A stretch of 64,000 nucleotides of DNA from Porodaedalea pini (Eukaryota > Basidiomycota > Agaricomycetes > Hymenochaetales > Hymenochaetaceae), in assembly GCA_002794775.1 (NCBI GenBank), contig NBAY01000036.1, positions 372,001 to 436,000 of the forward strand, given 5' to 3'. The notes under the pieces were generated by a model. That model saw only the letters and a list, made by a program, of their open reading frames with translations. It did no database searches and was not told the DNA's origin. This document shows, piece by piece, positions 45,620 to 58,787 of the stretch (position 1 is its first letter; each line of letters begins with the position of its first letter). The translations under genes and the position numbers were made by a program.

Positions 45620-47403
45620 ATGTCGAAACGGCGCGTGGCTTACTACTACGACAGTGAGTGAAACTTTGAGATTATATTCAACGGATTTACATGCCTTGAT
45701 CCGACATTTAGACGATGTCGGTCTTTTCTCGTATGGCTTGGGGCACGCTATGAAGCCGCACCGAATTCGCATGGCGCACGACCTTGTCGCATCGTACGGG
45801 ATGCTCAACAAGATGCAGGTATTGCGGCCTCGGCGTGCGTCGCCGAGCAGCATGACTGCCTTTCACACCGACGAGTATATCCACTTCCTGAGCAGAGTGA
45901 CACCCGAGACTGCAGATGAGATGACCCACCACGGAACACGCTGTACGTTCGCATCATCATGCTTTACCCTTGTTTAACTCTAATGTCCGGCTAGTCCTCG
46001 TCGGTGATGACAATCCCGCATTTGAGGGTGTGTTCGAATTCTGCACCATATCAGCGGGTGGCTCTATTGATGCGGCGAGGCGCGTCGCGACTGGCGCAGC
46101 TGACATTGCAATCAATTGGGCGGGAGGACTGCACCATGCCAAGAAGAGAGAGGCATCTGGCTTCTGCTACGTGAACGACATTGTGCTGGGTATCCTTGAG
46201 CTCCTGCGCACCTTCCCACGCGTGCTCTACATCGACATAGACTGCCATCATGGTGACGGCGTCGAGGAAGCTTTTTACACCACCGATCGCGTCCTCACGT
46301 GCTCCTTCCACAAGTTCGGAGACTATTTCCCTGGAACAGGTCACGTCGATGATCACGGACGAGACAAGGGACTCGGATATGCAATCAATGTTCCACTCCG
46401 AGATGGTCTTACTGACGAGACATTCAAGGGAGTTTTCGAGCCCGTCGTCCAGCGCATTCTTGACTGGTACCAGCCCTCCGCTGTCGTGCTCCAATGTGGC
46501 ACCGACTCACTCGCCGGCGACAAGCTCGGCTGCTTCAACCTCACTATGGAGGGTCATGCTAACTGCGTGCAGTATCTCCGCAAGACCGGCCTGCCGCTTA
46601 TTTTGGTTGGCGGCGGCGGGTACACGATAAAAAATGTCTCGCGCACGTGGGCATTTGAGACTGCGTGTGCGTTGAACATTGAGGATACAATTGACAGGAA
46701 CCTCCCGTGGAACGCATATTTTGAGTGGTTCGGTCCACGATATCAGCTCGAGGTACTTGCGAACAATATGGTCGACGTGAACCCCAGGGACGGCTACTTG
46801 GACAGCATAAAGGAGAAAATATTTAAGCAGATGGAAAGACTCCCCTTCGCACCATCGGTTCAGATGCATGAAGTCCCGGGAGAGAGTCTAGGAGAGCATC
46901 TTGGGTTTCCTGAGATGGTTCTTGATGATAATAGGGAGTCTGACGAGTTGGATGACAAGCTCGGCGGTAAGTTTAATTTTTGGAATGGAGAAAACCTTTT
47001 TCTAATGTGAAGAGCAGAACAATACCGTCGAGTCTTCAGTACGCTCCAGAGCGAGTCGTCGAGTGACGACGAGCTCGATTCTATCGACTCGTACTCGGAT
47101 GATGCGCGCTCGGCACCCCGGAGCAGGGACGTCCGACACTTGTACCCGCACCGCTTCGCAAAGCGCATGAGCCTACTCAGGACAAGATCACCTGTACCTC
47201 ATGATGATTCGGACTTGCCAGGCACGAACCCGCACTCTGCGCGCAGGTTCTTCCACAGCGCAGCGGTATGGGACCCTGTGCTGAAGACAGTTGTGCTTCG
47301 CGATGGCATCCAAGAAGGCAGGGCGACGTCACTGAATCTCGACAGGCAAAGAGATGCCTCGATGATGAATTTCGATATGGATACCGCGATCACTGTTGAA
47401 TAA
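45620..47403 (+). CDS. RPD3: RPD3-type class I histone deacetylase, copy 2
   Basis: Four exons: 45620-45653, 45712-45942, 45995-46966 and 47018-47403. It starts MSKRRVAYYYD, and the whole deacetylase fold is present: [83 protein letters not shown] and [16 protein letters not shown]. It shares intron positions 1, 2 and the last with copy 1 but lacks copy 1's third intron; the sequence runs DSIKEKIFKQM without a break. The C-terminal tail keeps [18 protein letters not shown] and [20 protein letters not shown] but differs in the acidic linker (ESSSDDELDSIDSYSDDA). Frame intact. Likely a nuclear co-repressor deacetylase, possibly specialised relative to copy 1. Confidence 0.95.
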
Positions 47404-47760
47404 TTCGGTGTTGGTGTAACTTAGCTGTTCCTGTTTGTGTTTTTGATTTCGTCTCTTTTTTTCATGGGATGTACAACATGCTTTTCTCCCTCTTGCATAG
47501 GATTGTATCATTATATGCTATATCTATCTTGTATACAAGCTTGCTCCGGATGCTAATAGATTCATATTCGAAAAAAGATTTGAATTCCCTCCTTTTAGTA
47601 TTTCATTGAAGGAAAAAAGTTGGGAAATCAAGACAACAAACACTCTACCAGTCGGTGGACTCTGCAGTGCAGAACAGATGAAGATACATGAACATAGCTG
47701 AGTAGTGGTCGCAAATATTTCCTTTGATCGTATCATAGGGTCATGAAAGAAACCGCCAGA
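47404..47760. other. convergent 3' spacer (RPD3 copy 2 / NAT permease)
   Basis: About 360 bp, T-rich after the deacetylase stop, no ORF. Confidence 0.5.
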
Positions 47761-50126
47761 CTATTGGGTATGTTTTCCAGTTTTCGGCTCGACGTTCGCC
47801 TCGTGGTCGATCTCTTCCACCTCTGGCTCAGCTTCTTGCATTTCGGCGGGGTTTTCCTGCGGGAGGATAAGGTTGAGGATCACTGCGACGATCCCAGCGG
47901 CGAGGACTGCATTCAAAGCAAAACAAATCCGTCAGCTCTGCGATCCACGTGCGTGATGCTTATCAATAGAAACTCACACGGCGTACTGAGCACGATCGTG
48001 ATGGAGTCGAACAAGCCCTGCAGCCCGCTGCTCGGGTTGTTAACGCCATCGAACAGGTGCTCGAAGATATCCGGCACGAGCAGGTTACCGACGCCGAACG
48101 AGAGCGCGGCGGCGAGCACGAAGCGGTCGCGCCGCGTCCAGCGGAGGTATGACAGTACGCGTGCGCCGGAGGCCATTACGCTTGCGAAGAGGAAGGTCGT
48201 CACGCCGCCGAGGACGGAGTTCGGAACTGCATATCCACACGGATTGTGATTAGGACGTAGAACTGATGAGGCAAGGAAGATGTGGGGGGAAAAGTGGGAC
48301 GTACTTGCGAGGAAGACGCCTGAGATCTTGCCCAGCACGCCGAAGAGGAGGAGAAAAAGCAGCAGAACCGTCCGGCGGTGCGGTTCGCGCAGCGCGTGAT
48401 CGCGATGACTCCGTTATTCTAACGAACACATATCCTAGTCGTGAGTGACTCTGAGTGGGAGATAGAGCGATAACGTACCTGGGCGAATACTGACAGAGGC
48501 GCGACAGTGAACAGCGCAGATAGGAAGCCGCCAATTCCATCAGACTGGCAGTGTAAACAAATTAGCAACAGGAGGTACGGTCAAGGGAAATAAACGCTTA
48601 CAAGAACACCGCCTTGAATGCGTGAATCGAAAAACGGGTCCGTCAACTTCGACGCGGGAGACCTCGGCTGACGCGGTGATATCTCCGATGGCTTCCATTG
48701 CCACTGAAACTGCAGGGATGCCAGTGTTGAGGTTCGCTTTTCGCTTTAGGACATTCGCATCATGCACGTACCGTATACAGCCAGCATGGGCAGAATGGCA
48801 GGGGCGTAGACGCGGATCTTGAACGTGTGCACCCTATACCTCAACGTGAATCTCAAAGCGACATTAAATATAGTAAATAAACGTACCAGAGGAACGTGAT
48901 AGCAGGCGCAGTGGTGATACTGCTGCCGTCGATATAGCCCGCAGCGCCCGCGACGATGCAGCCGACTGCCAGCCCGACGATGATCGATATGTTCTTGAGG
49001 AACGGGGAGCCGAAGAGCTCTGTTAGGACGATGCTGACGAACGAGAGGAAGCCAAGACCGATGAACTCTGGTGAGCCCCACCTATTCCATACCAACGAAC
49101 GAACATTAGTATCTTAAAGAAGAAACAAAGGAAAGCAACACACAGGAGCGGCCTGGGCGCATTAATGTTAGGACAAAGTCGGAACAAGCCACTGGAGGGG
49201 CGGCCCATGCAGTCGTTCGAGCCGCCGCCCCAGTCCGCGATGCCCGAGCTGCCGATGAGCGAAGCGCCGATGAGGAGGATGACGGTCCAGTGACCATCGG
49301 CGGGAATATGCGCTGGAGGATGCGTACGGGTACGAAGGCCATGAACATCTCGAGGAAAGAGCAAATCAGGGATGTTCCTGCAGACTCAATTGAGTTTCCC
49401 TCGTAAGAAGCGGAACCAATTCGTACGTACCGATGAGCATTCCGTATGCCTCTGGGCATGCGTCCCTGGTCACAGTTCCGTCTGCTGCCGTCGTGCTCGT
49501 GCAAGTTCCGTTATTATACAGCGCATTGAAAATCTGGATGAAGAATAAGTTGAAGAAATTGGCGCGATAACCGTTCGATGCTATTTACTGCGGTAGCTGT
49601 ACTGAGTGTAGCAAAGCTCGTTCCGACGACCGAAAGCAGACCAGTGCCCAGATAATAGCCTTTGAACAAATGTAATCTCGACATTTGGACCAAGCTCAGA
49701 ATACCTATGCATGAATCAGGATATTTCATATACCCGTAGATAAAAATTGTTCTCACCACTACCAATCAACGACGCCGAGACCATGTATGACTGCGTTTCA
49801 CTGTCTAAGTTCAACGCGCTCGCGAAGATAATTGGAGGTGCGATCAATCCGGCAAGCATAGCGAGCGCGTGTTGTAGACCACAGGACGCAGCGAGGAGGA
49901 ACGGAAGGTCGGCATCAAGTGCATAGAACGGAGGCAGACGACGCGTCTGCATGCGCGGCAGCGAGGGCAAGCACAACCACGCATAGTCGTAGTCACCAAG
50001 CCATCCTTCCCGCGTCGTAAACTTGCGCCCGAGTCTCCGCGCCTGCTCGCGGACGGTCGTACGCGATGTAGTTGGCGGCGGCGTCGCTGCAGGCTGCTCC
50101 TTCGTGATGGAGTGCACGTCGGACAT
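47761..50126 (-). CDS. purine/xanthine permease, NAT (nucleobase-ascorbate transporter) family
   Basis: Proton-coupled nucleobase transporter of the plasma membrane, UapA/UapC type. Start ATG at 50126 (MSDVHSITKEQPAA), stop TAG at 47761-47763. Family features in order: LPSLPRMQTRRLPPFYALDA, FLLAASCGLQHALAMLAGLI (the QH motif), FLEMFMAFVPVRILQRIFPP, TVILLIGASLIGSSGIADWG, GFLSFVSIVLTELFGSPFLK and VSVAMEAIGDITASAEVSR. The NAT signature is QNNGVIAITRCANRTAGRFC (split by an intron after FAQ), then SVLGGVTTFLFASVMASGAR. The C-terminus is acidic (EAEPEVEEIDHEANVEPK). About ten short introns. One base appears missing at CC 49287-49288 (MVTG then TVILLIG in the next frame), taken as an assembly deletion. 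Convergent with RPD3 copy 2, divergent from the chitin synthase. Confidence 0.9.
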
Positions 50127-51456
50127 GGTGGTGAGACGAGATCAAGTCTGCGGAGACGGCTTTTTTGCTGCTTTAGCGGCATTACGCATACGGCGAGCGT
50201 GCGCGCCTTGGAGATAAGGAGGCAGGATGAGATAAGAACAGTGCCTTCCGGATGTTTACGAGAAAGCAAGGATAGCGAGCGCATCGTGTCGCCCGACGAC
50301 GCTAGTTGCTTCATCGCCGTCAAGCACGTTGAGGAGCGAGGGTGAGTATAAGAGAGACCAGCAGTCAGTGCTCTCAGAGCGCAATCGAGCGACGTACAAC
50401 CTTAATCAAGTAATTTGAGGCGCGCCAATTGCGTGAGAAAGCAATGATTGGCATTCTCGATTTGGAGTTCTAATTTTAGTTTTTCTCCTGCTTCTCAATT
50501 CACCTTACTCAGGCTTTTGATACTCACGCTCACCCTTGCAAGTTGGATGATATCGGCATCTCGCAGAAAGCTACTCTAGAAGTGCTACTATTAGCTTTGC
50601 TCGGACTTCTACTTCCACATAAACCACGGAGAGGCATCTTTAGACTCTGGCCTTGTGCGGAATGGTGGAACAAACGATGAGTAATGAGCCATTAATATTA
50701 TTCTGGAATTCGGACCCATTGTCACCGCAATATGTCACTCACGAAGAGAATCCACTGAATATGGCGGCCGAGCATAGGACGGGAGCTCTGTTAGTAAGAA
50801 TAGGCATCCGGCTATATATGCATGCGAAAAAGTACTTGAAGTACTTCCAACATGCCCTCTGGCCCTCTGGGAGAATTGACATCAACCTGGACAGCGAAGA
50901 ACGGGCTATTTTCTGGGTGGGAACGGTTCTGGACCCAAGTGCGGTGGGTGCTGTGCTGATGTGCGATGGCGTGGTGAGGCGTTTTGATGCTGTTTGACTG
51001 ATTCCCATGTCACTCGGTGAGATATACATATAACTTCTCTTTGGAGTAGTTCCCTCATACTATTCAATCTTGCCAGTTTGACTCAAGCAACGGTGAGTAT
51101 GGCGTGCGTCTTGAAGAGGAAGGAGAAGTTTGCCAAATCTGCTCAGAAATGGTGAAGCAGAGCTTGAGCTCCTTCATTGTGTTAAAAAAACGCAGGGAAA
51201 AACTGGAACATAAATGAAATAGACAGTCATTTATAAAACATCTCCAATCAGTTTTCTATCGCAACAATAATATGAGAGAAGTAGCGGAAGAATAGTCGAA
51301 ATGGAGCAACGCGGAGGTTCTGGATTTAGTCGTGACGGGTCGACTTCCCGATGTGGAAATTCTCGCGATTCTCGCGACGGCCAATAACTCCTTTCCCTCA
51401 ACATCCACGACGTCGTCAGCACAGAGGCGACACCCTTCCCTCCTTTCTCCACGACA
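50127..51456. other. 1.3-kb divergent region, NAT permease / chitin synthase
   Basis: Contains one 114-codon ORF (50653-50997) of unknown value and otherwise non-coding DNA. It presumably holds both promoters. The last 80 bp before the chitin synthase ATG are CT-rich. Confidence 0.45.
50653..50997 (+). CDS. unrecognised 114-aa ORF
   Basis: MCGMVEQTMSNEPLILFWNS... ends VGAVLMCDGVVRRFDAV. No family, signal peptide or introns visible. It lies inside a promoter region and may be chance. Confidence 0.15.
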   Translation: MCGMVEQTMSNEPLILFWNSDPLSPQYVTHEENPLNMAAEHRTGALLVRIGIRLYMHAKKYLKYFQHALWPSGRIDINLDSEERAIFWVGTVLDPSAVGAVLMCDGVVRRFDAV

Positions 51457-54400
51457 ATGGCGTCGACATCGTCACCAGCAGTGAGCTCGGGCGATCTCAC
51501 TGACCTCATCACGTCGTCGGGTACGACGACCGTCTACCCTACCGACGAGGCCGTCCTCAACGTCCTCCAGGCCCGCTTTCGCGCTGACCTGCCCTATTCG
51601 CATGTTGGCGCCTCAAATCTTGTCGTTGTCAACCCGTTGAAGACTCTTGCAAACGTGAATGAAGTGAGTGCTAAGGAGTATGAAGAGCGGTGTTATAAGG
51701 AAACGACCGTGCCGACGGCAGGCTCGCCTAAGGCGCCCCAGCCGCATCTTTACGACCTCGCCGCGAAGGTGTATCTGCTCATGCGGCAGCGAAAGCAGTC
51801 TCAGGCAGTGGTTTTCAGGTGCGCCCGTTAAAGTACTGGTGTTACTGAAAAATTCTCAAGCAGTCTCTAGGGGAATCACGAGTTCGGGCAAGACGGAGAG
51901 CTCGAAATTGCTCGTAAATCAAGTTCTGCGTCTGTCCGCACGTTCGAGGAAGGAATTGAAAGCTATGGAGCAAATCAAGGCACTCTCGACGCTTCTAGAT
52001 TCATTTGGAAATGCGAAGACGCTCCTTAACCCAAACGCCTCACGGCACGGCCGCTACCTCGAGCTGCACTTCACCGAGCGCGGGCGTATCGGTTCAGCCA
52101 AGGTGCTCGCGTACGGACTCGACAAAACGCGGCTCACACGGCTGGCACATGAGGAGCGCACGTACCACGTCTTCTACCAGCTCCTTGCAGGCTCGACGTC
52201 GGAGGAGCGCGACCGACTGAACATGGAGGACCCGTCTGAGTATGCACTACTTGCATCGTCTGGATGCTATCGTTTGCCTGGTGGCCCATTCAGTGATGAC
52301 TCAACTGCGATGACGGAGTTGCGTGCTGCCATGCGCACACTCGGTTTCAAGGCGAAGCATATGACCGCTATTTTCAATATGCTCATCGCCATCCTTCTTC
52401 TCGGCAACATCGAGTTTGTAGAGGGCGTCTCGAGTGAGGACACAGCGCACGTCGTGAACACGCTTGTGCTCGATCAAATTGCGCACCTGTTGGGTGTGAC
52501 ATCTGAGGATCTCGCTCAGGCGCTAACTACCCGAACGAGCTATGTGCGCAAGGAATTGTACACCGTCCTACTCGGCCCAGGGCAGAGCGCTATCCAACGC
52601 GATCAGCTTGTGCGAGATCTTTACGCAATCCTATTTGCGTTTGTCGTGGAAACGGCGAACCACAAACTCGCTCCTAATGCAGCGGATCCGCCGCCACCTA
52701 CGCAGATTGTTCTTCTTGACCAGGCGGGCTTTCAGTCACGGTCCCCCTCTGGCACGAACTCGATTGCGCTCACTGCGCATGCTCCACTCATTGCTGCGTA
52801 CGGTCAGAACGAGTTTGAAGAGTTCTGTATCAACTTTGCGGACGAGCTCGTACATTCATACGTCGTGCGTAATACGTTCGAGGACTCGGTCGGCTACAAT
52901 GCGTGCCTCACTGGAGACGGCATCACACTGCCGGCGATCGAGACTATGGATAACTCTGCATGTGTCGAGCTGCTCCGAGGCACGCAATCAAGCGAGCGCG
53001 CACATCGTAAGCCTGGAGGCATGCTCGGTGTCATGAACAAGGCATGCAGCTCGTACAAGCAGGGCAAGGGCGGTGAGAAACGCGACGAAGACATGCTTCA
53101 GGACATGATGACGAAGTTCGGCGTGCACGCGTCGTTTGTAGCGAGTCCCGTTCTAGGCGGCTCCGCAGATAAGCACCTGTTTGGTGTGAACCACTACGCT
53201 GGCTCGTGCTCGTACGATGTCTCGTCCTTTATCGAGAAAGATACAGACTTGCTGGACGCCGGATTTGTCACACTTCTCCGCAACTCCACTGACTCTTTCG
53301 TATCGAAGCTTGTTTCTGGTCCGAGTCTGGCTACCGAGACGCACCACCAGGACCCGTCTATCGTTGTACAGGCTCAAGTATCTTCAAGGCCTCTTCGTCA
53401 TCCTACTGCTATAACCACCGGAAGTCCGTCACAGGACGAGCCAAATCAGCTCGACTCTGCAAAAACGTACCCTATCACGACGCAGCTTAATCATACCCTC
53501 TCCGAGCTGTTTTTTGCGCTCGACCGGTCACACCTCTGGGCCGTGTCGTGTATCCGACCGAACGACTCGGGCTCGCCAAACTCTTTCGACAAGAGGCGCG
53601 TGAAGGCGCAAATCCGCTCGCTCCTGCTACCAGACCTCATTGCACGCCGCAGAGTGGATTACGTTGTCGACTTCGAGCAGGAGGAGTTCTGCGATCGGTA
53701 CGTTCCGACGATGCTGGGCGAAACGCCGCTCCGGATCCGCCAGTGCGTGCAGAAGAACGGACTGCAGGAGGGGTCGGATTACGTCCTTGGGCACCGGAGT
53801 ATCTGGCTGACATACGGGGCGTGGAAGCTCGTTGAGGATGGTGTGCGCGAACAGGAGAAAGCGAGCCAAGCGGCGGGTGGGATACTGGACGATGAGAGCT
53901 TGATGGACGACGCAGCGACAGAGCAGACGCATGAGCCGAGCACCTTTGGCGCGGGCGAGTACTACAGTGAGAGCGCAGACAACCTTCTGCTTGCTCGGAC
54001 TGCGTCAAATGGGACGAATTATCTTGATCCTAATCACGGGATGGGCACAAGGTATGGTGGCGGCGGCTTAAAGTCTCCTGGCATTGACGCGACGCCGCCA
54101 TATACTGAACCTGACGACGGTAGTGGCTGGGGCTCTGAATGGGATAAGAAGGGTGCAGGCGATCGTAGTCCGCCGCAGGAGAGCCTGCCGAAGGAAGGCG
54201 CTGGTCTGGTCGTGAACAACGCGCCGAACACTGTAGAGGAGGTGCCCACCAGCCGCTCGCGGCGCTTTTGGCTCATCGTCGTGATGTTGTGCACATGGTG
54301 GATTCCGGACTTCTTGCTCTCTTGGATTGGGAGGATGAAGCGACCTGACATCCGGTTGGCCTGGCGCGAGAAGGTCACGATTTGTATTCTCATCTTCCTG

Positions 54401-57400
54401 TCGTGCGCGTTCGTCATCTTCTACATCATCATCTTCGGCAGGCTGCTCTGTCCCGACTTTGACAAGGCGTGGAACCTCGATGAGGTAGCAGAGCATTCGG
54501 GCTTGAACGACTTCTTTGTGGCTATCCAGGGTAACGTGTACGATGTGACGGACTTCGTCCAGCATGACCACAGCGACATCAACAACGAACCGAGTAATAG
54601 CCAAGCCATTTTGGAGTCATTAGGTGGCTTGGACATGACCTACTACTTCCCGCCGCCGCTTGCACTGGCCTGCTCTGGGGTCGTTTCTGATGACTCGCTT
54701 GCGCTGCAGTACAAGAATTTCACGGTTGTATCTCAGACGGCCGTCCACACGTCGGGCGCATTGGCAACTGATTCCAGCTCGGCTTTGGCGAGTGAGAACT
54801 GGTACACTGCTACGTTCCTCCCGAAAATCAATAAGTACCACAAGGGCCCGGTCGTTTGGGATAAAAATTTGGTCCAGTCAGAAGCTGAGGATCAGACTAT
54901 GGAGAAGTACGTTTGTTTCATATTGTTCGATACAGTTGCAAGCTAACATCTCTTTCATCTGATAGGATGTGGGCGTTTTATAAGAACAAGCTTTATGATT
55001 TGACGGATTACCTCTACACTCTCAATCTGTTCAGCAATGCGGCTCAGTATAACTTCCTGGATGCAGACATTGTTTCTACCTTTAAGGAGGGTGCTGGTGG
55101 GGACATAACGGACGCGCTCAATCAGGTGCTTGCGACGAAGGACGCAAATACTGTCAATGCAAATATGAATTGCATCCAGAACTCGTTCTATGTCGGGGAG
55201 AGCGACTTCCGAAAGACGGCGCGTTGCAAGGTCCAGAATATTCTGTTGCTGGTGGCTTCTATCATTCTTATTGTCACCATCGCCGCGAAGTGTGAGTTCT
55301 TCTATCTCTTCTCGACTTGAAGCTGGCTGACACTTGATGTATACAGTCCTCGCCGCCTTGCAGCTAAGTTCGAAGCGCCATCCAGAGTTGCAAGATAAGT
55401 TCGTGCTCTGTCAGGTGCCGTGTTATACCGAGGGAGAAGATTCTTTGCGTCGTACCATCGACTCACTCGCAGCTCTTAACTACGATGATAAGCGCAAGCT
55501 CATCTTCGTTATCTGCGACGGAAACATCATTGGCAGCGGCAATGATCGCCCAACTCCCCGTATCGTGCTTGATCTCCTTGGCGTGGACCCGAAGCTTGAC
55601 CCGGAGCCGCTTTTATTCAAGTCTGTTGGCGAAGGCTCGAAGCAGCTCAACTATGGAAAGGTCTACTCCGGGTTGTATGAGTTTGAGGGACATGTTGTTC
55701 CGTACGTATATTGTCGTCTGTTGCAGCAAGAGAGTTGGCTAACTTGTGGTTCTTTCAGCTATATCGTTGTTGTCAAAGTCGGCAAGCCAACAGAAAGGTC
55801 GAGGCCAGGTAACCGTGGAAAACGTGACTCTCAGATACTCGTGATGCATTACCTCAACCACGTGCACTTCGACGCACCCATGTCTCCGTTGGAGCTCGAG
55901 ATCTACCATCAAATGCGGAATGTCATTGGCATTGACCCTGCTTTCTACGAATACATATTTACCGTTGATGCTGATACAGTGAGACAGTTCTTAGCTTCAT
56001 CTGATGCATCTCTTGCTGATGTCTGTTCTGCGCAGTCTGTTTCCCCCGATTCGCTTAACCGACTCGTCGCTTGCTCCGCTGACGACTCAAGCATCATTGG
56101 TATTTGTGGTGAGACAAAGGTCGACAACGAAGAGGGTTCGTGGTGGACAATGATCCAGGTTCGTGGCGGATTTTTAGCCGCAGTTCCTATCAATGCTGAT
56201 CTTAATAACAGGTCTACGAGTACTACATCTCTCACCACTTGTCGAAAGCTTTCGAAAGTCTGTTCGGATCTGTGACATGTCTTCCGGGTTGTTTCTCCCT
56301 GTACCGGATCCGTACTGCCGACAAGGGCCGGCCTATTATCATCTCGAACCGTATTATCGATGAATACTCGGAGGGCAATGTCGACACCCTGCACAAGAAG
56401 AATCTGTTCTCGCTCGGCGAAGATCGGTATTTGACAACGCTACTGATCAAGCATTTCCCGACGTTCAAGCTCAAGTTCACGCCCGATGCTATCGCTCACA
56501 CTATAGCACCCGAGTCATGGTCCGTTCTGCTGTCTCAGCGACGTCGGTGGATCAACTCGACCGTCCACAACCTCTGCGAGCTTGTTTTCTTGCCGGAGCT
56601 GTGTGGCATCTGTTGCTTTTCCATGCGCTTCATTGTCTTCATTGATCTCCTTGGAACTATCGTGAGTGGAATGTCCTCACAATACCACTATATTTTCTAA
56701 CTGGGAATGTTTATTGCAGATTTTGCCTGCCACTGTCGTCTATGTATGTTGGCTGTCTTTGAACGACTCCATCAATGTTCTTATTTGATTTCGTTTAGCT
56801 CGTCTATCTGATCGTCACAGTTGCCACTGGTGCGGGTGCCATCCCGACGATTTCTCTTATCATGATTGGTGCGGTCTATGGTCTTCAGGTGACTTTTAAA
56901 TACATTCACTTTCCAATTATATTTATCCCTTATTGCTTCGCTTCAGGCACTTATCTTTATCATTAAACGGGAATTCATGCTGGTTGGATGGATGGTCGTT
57001 TATATCCTTTCGTAAGTATCGACCGTTCTAGTCTAATCTCACTGCTTACACCGTACTCCAGATACCCGGTTTACAGTTTCTTCTTGCCGCTTTACTCCTT
57101 CTGGTGTATGGACGATTTCAGTTGGGGTAACACGCGTTTGGTGGTCGGCGAAGGCAACAATAAGAAGGTTATTATGGCTGAGGATGAGAAGTTCGACGAT
57201 AGCATGATCCCACTCAAGAAGTTCAGCGGTATGAGCTCTCATGTTTATTGCATTCTGTAAAATTCTGACCGTTCTACAACACAGAATACGAAGCCGAGGC
57301 TTGGGAGAGTGGGTCTCATCGTTCAGATGACACTCGTCACACTGGGTACGACTCTGGAATCAGCAAGAGCCGCTCCAGACCAAACCTGTCTCCATCACGA

Positions 57401-58118
57401 CCTGAGTCAATCAAGAGCTATCATCAGGCCTCGCAGTCAGGAGATTACTACCGCGACACGAATCTCACGTATAACAACGTGTCGAACCCGAATCTGCGCT
57501 TGCCAAACAGGCCATCAATGAGTAACTTGTCGCACCACACGGGCGTTCCATCGCAGAACACAGGGCGTGGATCAAATTCTGGCTTCAACGGTGCTCCCCA
57601 GCTTGGCACGATGCCATTTGTTCCGTTCAGCGGAGGTCCAGGATCTGCCGTAGGCTCCGACTACGGCGCAGGCAACTTTATGGCACCCATGAATACTAGA
57701 CCTGGCTTCGCGACTGCGCCTTCCATGTATGGTATGCCCATGATGGGTACTGGGTCGCAGATTGGGTATAATGCGGGGATGGCGCCGCCGATGGCACCGA
57801 TGGGCATGCAGCAGCGGCCGATGTCGACGTTCTCGCTTGCAACGACGATGAATCCATTCGCCGGGCCGAACATGAACGAGAATCCGACGGATGACGAGCT
57901 ATTCAATGCTCTGCGCGCCTACCTGAGCACGCAGGACCTGATGTCTGTTACGAAAAAGTACGTGCTTCTCTTGTCTCAAAATTAACCGCTTTATTAACTT
58001 TTTCGTTCTCACTAGGACTGCGCGCGATGCGATCGCAACCAAGTTCCCCAAGGCCGACCTCTCAACACGCAAGGACTTCCTCAATCAATCCATTGACAAG
58101 ATCCTTTCGGAATCATAG
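51457..58118 (+). CDS. chitin synthase with N-terminal myosin-like motor domain
   Basis: Polymerises UDP-GlcNAc into chitin at the plasma membrane; the motor-like domain is thought to aid delivery to growth sites. Exon 1 is 51457-51818 and exon 2 is 51871-54906, followed by many small exons to TAG 58116-58118. Order: myosin-like domain (residues about 1-620) with P-loop [29 protein letters not shown] and [20 protein letters not shown]. Two membrane segments follow ([40 protein letters not shown]), then a cytochrome-b5-like segment ([18 protein letters not shown]). The synthase core has [44 protein letters not shown] and the catalytic [13 protein letters not shown], then several membrane helices and DFSWGNTR. 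The tail is Gly/Met/Pro-rich and ends in a DEK_C domain ([20 protein letters not shown]...[10 protein letters not shown]). Intact in every frame checked. Confidence 0.94.
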
Positions 58119-58787
58119 ACATTCTGGTTTCCATCATGCATCCTTTATCCGTCACAGACATTCCTTCCACCTTTGTCCCTCCTCTCATATCGTATACTGT
58201 CTCTATTGTTCTCTGCATTTCTTCGCCACCGCCATGGCTATCCCTCATGCATCGCACGGACTAAGGACCACATTCGCTGCTTTCCTTTTCTCACTTTCAC
58301 TCCTTGGACTCTTCATATCTATAATGAAGCGCTTTGTATTTTGCCTAACCTGAAGAGACCAATCGTAGATAGCATTCCTTCTCTTTCTGACAATGCATAT
58401 CGTTTGGGCTATAATAATCCGTGTAATGAGTCGTGATGCCGTCAATCAGTGCTAGGTCCTTTGCGCAGGTGCAGGACGTGTTAGACGCTGCCTAGTCACT
58501 TCTCTCATACTATCAGACGTGAAATGCGCTAAGACGTGTCCATTGCAATGCATTCATAGTCAAAGTTTGCAAGTTGCTTAGAATACAAAATGTATAGGAC
58601 CTGGAGACCATGTATGCCAGAAAGAGGAAAGAGAGTGATAGCAACGGAGTAAACGCGACAAGAGTGAACGAAGGGACGAAATAGCACATACAACAACGAA
58701 CAGAAAGCGTATACAATAGATGTGGATGATGTAAAAAGGTGTGCAAAGATGGTTCGAGACTACGTCGGCACCAAATCTATTCGTCCA
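58119..58787. other. convergent 3' spacer, 0.67 kb
   Basis: Between the chitin synthase and the single-pass membrane protein. Only short ORFs, nothing recognised. Confidence 0.5.

Noticed and set aside
51668..51870. overlapping frames at the chitin synthase 5' end suggesting a frameshift
   Set aside because: A 52-bp intron (51819-51870) joins QAVVFR to [12 protein letters not shown] in phase; no error is needed.
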